DNA from: an uncultured Acidimicrobiales bacterium
GTDB taxonomy: Bacteria > Actinomycetota > Acidimicrobiia > Acidimicrobiales > SZUA-35
Direction of reading: 5' to 3'
Assembly (NCBI GenBank): GCA_938008925.1
Contig: CALLIQ010000040.1
Location: 1 to 10,273, forward strand
DNA: 10,273 nucleotides
The translations under genes were made by a program, and so were the position numbers. Below the pieces are notes generated by a model, which searched no databases, was not told where the DNA came from, and saw nothing but the letters and a program-made list of their open reading frames with translations. This document shows positions 6,363-10,273 of the stretch, piece after piece (positions within the stretch are counted from its first letter, which is position 1; each line of letters begins with the position of its first letter).

Positions 6363-8006
6363 ATGAGCACCCCGATTCTCGTCGCCGTCGCCTGGCCCTA
6401 TGCGTCCGGCTCGCGTCACCTCGGCCACCTGGCCGGCGCCTACCTTCCCGCCGACGTTTTCGCCCGGTACCAGCGTCTCGCTGGCAACGACGTGCTCATG
6501 GTCAGCGGCAGCGACGTGCACGGCACGCCGATCACGGTGCGCGCCGACGACGAGGGTGTGACGCCAAACGACATCGTCGATCGCTACCACAACGAGTTCG
6601 TTCGCCAATGGGACGAGCTCGGCATCTCGTGGGATCTCTACACCACCACCGGGACCGAGAACCACGCACGGGTTACCCAGGAGATGTTCCTGGCGCAGCT
6701 CGACAACGGCCACATCGATCGGCGGGTCTCCGAGCAGTTCTTCGATCCCGAGGCCGAGCGGTTCCTGCCGGACCGCTACGTCGAGGGAACCTGCCCGAAC
6801 TGCTCCTACACCGAGGCTCGCGGTGACCAGTGCGACAACTGTGGCCGTACCCACGACGCCACCGACCTCATCGACCCCCGGTCGAAGCTGAGCGGCGCAA
6901 CGCCCGAGCTGCGCGAGACCGAGCACTTCTATTTCCGCTACTCCGACTTCAACGAGGCCATCGGGACCTGGCTCGACTCCCGCGAGGGGTGGCGACCCCA
7001 CGTCCTCAACTTCGCCAAGGGTTTTGTCGAAGAGGGCTTGCACGACCGAGCCATCACCCGAGACATCGAGTGGGGCATCGAGCTGCCCGTCGACGATCTC
7101 GGCCCCGGCAAGCGGATCTACGTCTGGTACGACGCGGTGATCGGCTACCTCTCCGCTTCGCAGGAGTGGGCCCAGACCACCGGCGATCCCGACGCATGGA
7201 AGCGCTGGTGGGAGAACGACGAGGCCGAGAGCTACTACTTCGTCGGCAAGGACAACATTCCGTTCCACTGCCTCTTCTGGCCAGCCCAGCTCATGGGCAG
7301 TGGTGAACTGAACCTGCCGACCAACGTCCCCGCCAACCAATACGTCACGTTCAAGGGCGGCAAGGCGTCCGCGTCACGCGGCATCGGCCTGACGATTCAA
7401 GAGGGCCTCGACCTGTTCGAACCCGACGCCATCCGGTTTGCTCTCGCCGCTGCGTTCCCGGAGCAGTCCGACACCGAGATCTCCGTCGAAGAGATCGCAC
7501 GACGAGTCAATGAAGAGCTCGTGGCCACCTGGGGCAATCTCGTCAACCGTGTGCTCTCGATGACCCACAAGAACTGCGACGGCCAGGTGCTCGAACCTGG
7601 CCCCCTCGGCAGCTCTGAGACCGAGCTGTTGGCGTCGATCGATGCGGCATTCGATGAAGCCGCCACCCACTTCCAGGCCGCCGAGCTGCGTGCCGCGCTC
7701 CGCACAGCGATGACCGCAGCCCAGTCGGTCAACGCCTACCTCAACGCCACCGAGCCGTGGAAGGTCGTCAAGCAAGACCTCGAGCAGGGCCGGATGATGC
7801 TTCACACCGCCCTGAGCGCCATCAACGGCGTTCGGGTCTTGTTCGCCCCGTTCTTGCCCTTCACATGCGCGGCGCTCGACGAGGTGCTTGGAGAGACCTC
7901 GGGATGGACGCGTCAGCCGCTCGTCGTCGGCACGGCCATCGACAAGCCGAAGCCACTGTTCACCAAGATCGACCTCGAAGCGCTCGAGGCGGACGCCGAA
8001 TCGTGA
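6363..8006 (+). CDS. metG: Methionyl-tRNA synthetase, class I, with KASAS variant of the KMSKS loop
   Basis: This 547-residue enzyme charges tRNA-Met with methionine in the cytoplasm and is essential. The HIGH-type motif is HLGH at 19-22 within AWPYASGSRHLGH. One zinc knuckle of the form C-x2-C-x9-C-x2-C (C144, C147, C157, C160) sits in the connective peptide, as in E. coli MetRS. LIDPRSKLSGATPELRETEHF and KRIYVWYDAVIGY are further MetRS landmarks. The signature loop reads KASASRG at 334-340, so the usual second lysine of KMSKS is Ala337 while the first lysine and both serines are kept. The anticodon-binding helical domain follows (WGNLVNRVLSM onward). The protein stops at about residue 547 and lacks the C-terminal dimerisation/tRNA-binding (EMAP II/Trbp111-like) domain present in longer enzymes. 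It overlaps tatD by GTGA. Identification is secure. Confidence 0.96.
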   Translation: MSTPILVAVAWPYASGSRHLGHLAGAYLPADVFARYQRLAGNDVLMVSGSDVHGTPITVRADDEGVTPNDIVDRYHNEFVRQWDELGISWDLYTTTGTENHARVTQEMFLAQLDNGHIDRRVSEQFFDPEAERFLPDRYVEGTCPNCSYTEARGDQCDNCGRTHDATDLIDPRSKLSGATPELRETEHFYFRYSDFNEAIGTWLDSREGWRPHVLNFAKGFVEEGLHDRAITRDIEWGIELPVDDLGPGKRIYVWYDAVIGYLSASQEWAQTTGDPDAWKRWWENDEAESYYFVGKDNIPFHCLFWPAQLMGSGELNLPTNVPANQYVTFKGGKASASRGIGLTIQEGLDLFEPDAIRFALAAAFPEQSDTEISVEEIARRVNEELVATWGNLVNRVLSMTHKNCDGQVLEPGPLGSSETELLASIDAAFDEAATHFQAAELRAALRTAMTAAQSVNAYLNATEPWKVVKQDLEQGRMMLHTALSAINGVRVLFAPFLPFTCAALDEVLGETSGWTRQPLVVGTAIDKPKPLFTKIDLEALEADAES

Positions 8007-8830
8007 ACGGCGAGGCGGCCCAGAGCGACACCGGGGCCACAGACGCGACTGATCTCGGGTCCGGTTGGTTCGACAACCACTGTCACCTGACGAGCCTGAA
8101 GCGTGAGCCGGCCCAGGTCGTGGCCGAAGCGAACGCCGGAGGGATCGACTACCTGCTGACGGTCGGCTGCGACCTCGACGACAGCGAGCGAGCCATCGGC
8201 ATCGCGGCCCAGTTCGACAACGTCTGGGCGACGGCGGGCATCCACCCCCACGAGGCGGAGCCGTTCCTCGAGCTCGGCGAGGCCGGCATGGACCGACTTC
8301 GCTCGATGCTCGAAGCCGACGGAGCGGTGGTCGCGGTGGGGGAGTGCGGCCTCGACTACCACTACGAGCACTCGCCTCGCGTCGAGCAGCGCGTGGTCTT
8401 CGAACGCCAGGTCGAGTTGGCGCACGAGCTCGATCTCGCGCTGGTCATCCATAGCCGGTCGGCATGGGACGAGACCTTCGAGATCCTCGACCGCGCCGGC
8501 GTGCCGCCGAGGACGGTGTTCCACTGCTTCACGGGTGGACCCGTCGAAGCGGAGGAGGCGCTGGCCAGGGGTGCGTACCTGTCCTTCAGCGGCATCGTGA
8601 CCTTCAAGAACGCCGAGGACCTCCGCGAAGCCGTTCGGCTGACACCGCTCGACCGGCTCCTGGTCGAAACCGATTCCCCCTATCTGGCACCGATTCCCTA
8701 TCGCGGTCAGACCAATCGCCCAGCACTGGTGAGCACCGTGGGCCGAACTTGTGCGGATTTGAAAGAAATCTCGCTGGCGGACATGGCCACGCTGAGCTGG
8801 GAAAACGGAAAAACCCTCTACGGAGCGTGA
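8003..8830 (+). CDS. tatD: TatD-family metal-dependent hydrolase (putative DNase)
   Basis: From GTG 8003 the protein has 275 residues. All metal and catalytic positions of the TatD family are visible: HCH at 26-28, GIHPHEA, E114 in GECGLDYHY, H150 in HSR, H174 in HCFTG and D224 in ETDSPYLAP. TatD proteins form a TIM barrel with two divalent metals, and several members have DNase or 3'-5' exonuclease activity. The GTG overlaps the metG stop. The longer open frame upstream lies inside metG and is not coding. No start codon exists between GTG 8003 and WFDNHCH, so the first 21 residues (Gly/Ala/Thr/Asp-rich) form a short non-conserved extension. Only a distant GAGG (7986-7989) precedes the start, so translation probably depends on coupling with metG. 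The order metG-tatD-rpf-rsmA matches mycobacterial genomes. In vivo substrate is uncertain. Confidence 0.93.
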   Translation: MNGEAAQSDTGATDATDLGSGWFDNHCHLTSLKREPAQVVAEANAGGIDYLLTVGCDLDDSERAIGIAAQFDNVWATAGIHPHEAEPFLELGEAGMDRLRSMLEADGAVVAVGECGLDYHYEHSPRVEQRVVFERQVELAHELDLALVIHSRSAWDETFEILDRAGVPPRTVFHCFTGGPVEAEEALARGAYLSFSGIVTFKNAEDLREAVRLTPLDRLLVETDSPYLAPIPYRGQTNRPALVSTVGRTCADLKEISLADMATLSWENGKTLYGA

Positions 8831-8844
8831 CGAAGCGCTCACGC
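8823..8844 (+). other. Inverted repeat at the tatD stop, before the Rpf-domain gene
   Basis: Two alternative stems share this stretch: GCGTGA (8825-8830) with TCACGC (8839-8844), or GAGCG (8823-8827) with CGCTC (8836-8840). No T-run follows, so it is not a standard terminator. It could be a weak attenuator or a regulator-binding site ahead of the Rpf gene; the sequence alone does not decide. Confidence 0.25.
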
Positions 8845-8847
8845 GAC

Positions 8848-8853
8848 GATGTT
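8848..8853 (+). promoter_or_regulatory. Weak candidate -10 element (GATGTT) for the Rpf-domain gene
   Basis: GATGTT ends 8 bases before the ATG at 8862 and departs from TANNNT at the first base. The 31-base gap has no Shine-Dalgarno sequence. This is the least convincing of the proposed leaderless promoters, because transcription may simply continue from tatD. Confidence 0.25.
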
Positions 8854-8861
8854 GCGGTTTG

Positions 8862-9800
8862 ATGACAGCGGTTCTACCGTGCGCCGACGTGCGTAGTGGG
8901 ACGACGAGTCACGCCCCCGCGTCGAGCGTGAGTCGTGGTGGTCTTGCCGCCCTCGCCGTTTCGACGCTGATCGCTGTCCTCGTCATCTCCGTTGGGCAGT
9001 CGGACGGGTCCGGGGAGATCGCAGCTGAGCTGCCTGCATCGGCTGAGTCGACCTCCCAGACGGCAACATCGCTCGACGACACCGAGTCGTCCGCCAGTTC
9101 ACTGCTCGACGACGTCGACGGAGCGGCCCTCTTCGAGGCCGGAGCCCGCGACGAGATGCCCGAGACCACCGCTGCGGAAGCGACCGCCGAGGCAGCGGCC
9201 GTCGCCGGATCGGCCGATACTGCGGCGACAGCCTCGGCCGCCGACACGGCGTCGGTGCCCCAAGCTGATCTTCCCGCTCCGCCGAGCACGATCGCGGCGG
9301 CATCCGCCACCGCAGGTGCACAGGTCGCAGCGCCCACCACAGCGGCCCCAGCACCCACGATCGTGGTCCCGACGACCGCTGCGCCGACCACGGCGGCGCC
9401 AACGACCGCCGCTCCGACCACGGCTCCTCCGACCACGGCAGCGCCGACCACCGCCGCTCCGACGACCGCTGCGCCGACAACCGAGCCCGCGCCGCCACCC
9501 ACGCCCTCCACCAGCGTTCCAACCGACGGCGGCACCCCGACTCTCGACCAATGGGCCGCACTGCGCAGCTGCGAATCCGGTGGTCGTTACACCGTGATCT
9601 CGTCGAACGGCCTCTATCACGGGGCCTACCAGTTCGCGCAGAGCACGTGGAACGGCGTCGCCCGCTCCGCCGGTCGCGATGATCTCGTCGGCGTTGCCCC
9701 GAGCGCAGCCGATCCGGCGGATCAGGACGCCATGGCTCTGGTGTTGTGGACCCAGCGCGGCAGTCAGCCGTGGCCGGTCTGCGGTCGTCACCTGCCGTGA
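8862..9800 (+). CDS. Membrane-anchored or secreted Rpf-domain protein (transglycosylase-like, resuscitation-promoting factor)
   Basis: The protein has 312 residues from ATG 8862; a TTG just before would add one. Order of parts: a short N-terminus with Arg25, a hydrophobic segment at 26-45 (signal peptide or membrane anchor), about 120 residues rich in Ala, Ser, Thr and acidic residues, a PTTAA repeat linker at 170-209, then the Rpf domain from about 228 to the end. The domain shows W231, CESGG with catalytic-type Glu238, GAYQFAQSTW and WPVC. Cys237 and Cys307 are placed for the disulfide known in this fold. Rpf domains cleave peptidoglycan glycan strands and promote growth resumption in actinobacteria. 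Position between tatD and rsmA is that of mycobacterial rpfB, but the DUF348 and G5 domains of RpfB are absent. Its role in resuscitation is inferred from family and position. Confidence 0.88.
   Translation: MTAVLPCADVRSGTTSHAPASSVSRGGLAALAVSTLIAVLVISVGQSDGSGEIAAELPASAESTSQTATSLDDTESSASSLLDDVDGAALFEAGARDEMPETTAAEATAEAAAVAGSADTAATASAADTASVPQADLPAPPSTIAAASATAGAQVAAPTTAAPAPTIVVPTTAAPTTAAPTTAAPTTAPPTTAAPTTAAPTTAAPTTEPAPPPTPSTSVPTDGGTPTLDQWAALRSCESGGRYTVISSNGLYHGAYQFAQSTWNGVARSAGRDDLVGVAPSAADPADQDAMALVLWTQRGSQPWPVCGRHLP
9369..9488 (+). repeat. Eight 15-bp units encoding a PTTAA linker
   Basis: Eight consecutive 15-base units encode PTTAA (units 1-3 and 5-7), PTTAP (unit 4) and PTTEP (unit 8), residues 170-209 of the Rpf-domain protein. 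Synonymous codons vary between units (ACG/ACC/ACA, GCT/GCG/GCC), so the repeat is held more at protein than DNA level. Pro-Thr linkers of this type usually span cell-wall material and may be glycosylated. Confidence 0.92.
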
Positions 9801-9812
9801 GGCCCCGACTTC

Positions 9813-9855
9813 GGTGAGATCCCGTGCTCGGGTGGGATCCCGTGCTCAGGTGAGA
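9813..9855 (+). repeat. 18-bp tandem repeat in the gap before rsmA
   Basis: Unit 1 is GGTGAGATCCCGTGCTCG (9813-9830). Unit 2 is GGTGGGATCCCGTGCTCA (9831-9848), matching at 16 of 18 bases. A third partial copy, GGTGAGA (9849-9855), runs into the proposed -10 of rsmA. The repeat fills most of the 66-base gap and lies where a regulator or the -35 region would be. Function is unknown. Confidence 0.8.
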
Positions 9856-9859
9856 GACT
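9854..9859 (+). promoter_or_regulatory. Candidate -10 element (GAGACT) for rsmA
   Basis: GAGACT ends 7 bases before GTG 9867 and differs from TANNNT at the first base. No Shine-Dalgarno sequence precedes the GTG. The element overlaps the end of the 18-bp tandem repeat. Confidence 0.35.
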
Positions 9860-9866
9860 GGCCGGC

Positions 9867-10273
9867 GTGGCCGAACGGCTGAGTCGAACCAACGTCAACG
9901 AGCTCCTCGATCGCCATGGCCTCGAGCCGTCTCGCGCTCTCGGCCAGAACTTCCTGTGCGACGGCGCGATGATCGACAAGATCGTGCGCCTCGCCGGTGT
10001 CGGCACGGGTGATCGTGTCGTCGAGATCGGGCCCGGGCTCGGTTCGCTCACACTCGGGCTCACCGACGCTGGTGCGTCGGTGCTGGCCGTCGAGATCGAC
10101 CGCTATCTCATCGACCCGCTCACCGAAGTGGTCGGCGAGCGCGACGTCACCATCGTCAACGCCGACGCCCAGACCCTCGACTGGGACGCTCGACTCGGCG
10201 ACGCCGAGTGGAAGGTCGTCGCCAACCTCCCATACAACGTGGCGACACCGCTCGTGCTCGACCTCTTGTCGAC
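9867..10273 (+). CDS. rsmA: 16S rRNA dimethyladenosine transferase RsmA/KsgA, N-terminal part (cut by window end)
   Basis: About 135 residues are visible from GTG 9867 to the window edge. RsmA uses S-adenosylmethionine to dimethylate two adjacent adenines near the 3' end of 16S rRNA (A1518 and A1519 in E. coli) late in 30S assembly. Visible motifs are LGQNFL at 25-30, the SAM-binding loop VEIGPGLGSLT at 52-62, the acidic ribose contact VEIDR at 75-79, NADA at 98-101 and the catalytic NLPYN at 120-124. The GTG is chosen because the family's N-terminus normally starts only about 20-25 residues before the QNFL motif, and it lies downstream of the candidate -10. Loss of RsmA gives kasugamycin resistance in several bacteria. 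The C-terminal helical domain lies outside the window. In mycobacteria the next gene is ispE, which may follow here too. Confidence 0.95.
   Translation, partial: MAERLSRTNVNELLDRHGLEPSRALGQNFLCDGAMIDKIVRLAGVGTGDRVVEIGPGLGSLTLGLTDAGASVLAVEIDRYLIDPLTEVVGERDVTIVNADAQTLDWDARLGDAEWKVVANLPYNVATPLVLDLLS

Noticed and set aside
7757..8002. Upstream extension of the tatD frame
   Set aside because: It lies within metG in a different frame and shows no TatD-like sequence; GTG 8003 overlapping the metG stop is a natural coupled start.
9369..9488. Repeat array as a possible CRISPR
   Set aside because: Units are 15 bases, contiguous, without spacers, and in frame within a protein linker.
8909..9535. Antisense frame with a striking Val-Val-Gly-Ala-Ala repeat
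   Set aside because: It is the reverse complement of the PTTAA repeat, and the repeat makes an open frame automatically. No independent support for a protein.
9834..9841. GGGATCCC palindrome before rsmA as an operator
   Set aside because: An 8-base palindrome arises simply from the second copy of the tandem repeat; the first copy (GAGATCCC) breaks the symmetry.

Overview
The window is dense, high-GC actinobacterial-type DNA with strong C/G third-position bias. GTG starts are frequent, gaps are very short and no stretch over 100 bases lacks a gene. The content points to Actinobacteria: WS/DGAT-type acyltransferases, a resuscitation-promoting-factor (Rpf) domain protein, and the order metG-tatD-rpf-rsmA known from mycobacteria around rpfB. 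The divergent protein details (an Rpf protein without DUF348/G5 domains, lysine-rich tails) suggest a lineage outside Mycobacteriales, possibly Acidimicrobiia; this taxonomic placement is inference only.

Region 1 (1-4443) is a neutral-lipid cluster on the + strand. It holds the end of one WS/DGAT acyltransferase, an acyl-CoA synthetase and a second complete WS/DGAT, joined by 4-base ATGA overlaps, then after 19 bases an alpha/beta-hydrolase lipase. A simple reading is that the ligase activates fatty acids to acyl-CoA, the acyltransferases esterify them into wax esters or triacylglycerol, and the lipase hydrolyses such esters. The ligase, the second WS/DGAT and the lipase each end in a basic tail almost free of acidic residues; the first WS/DGAT does not.

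Region 2 (4469-6328) holds a GNAT acetyltransferase on the - strand, convergent with the lipase, and a divergent rmuC on the + strand. Only 39 bases separate the two proposed starts.

Region 3 (6363-10273) is a + strand housekeeping block: methionyl-tRNA synthetase, a TatD-family metal-dependent hydrolase overlapping it by GTGA, a membrane-anchored Rpf-domain protein with a Pro-Thr-Ala repeat linker, and the start of rsmA/ksgA, cut by the window end.

A recurring regulatory pattern was seen. All six genes that begin after an intergenic gap have a [T/G]ANNNT hexamer 7-8 bases before the start codon and no well-placed Shine-Dalgarno sequence, as expected for leaderless transcripts. Two of the three overlapping downstream genes instead have GGAG or AAAGG 7 bases before their ATG. 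No tRNA, rRNA, CRISPR array, insertion sequence or phage feature was seen. Most of the window is ordinary core metabolism; no clearly new system is evident, and the most unusual features are the shared basic tails and the Rpf architecture.
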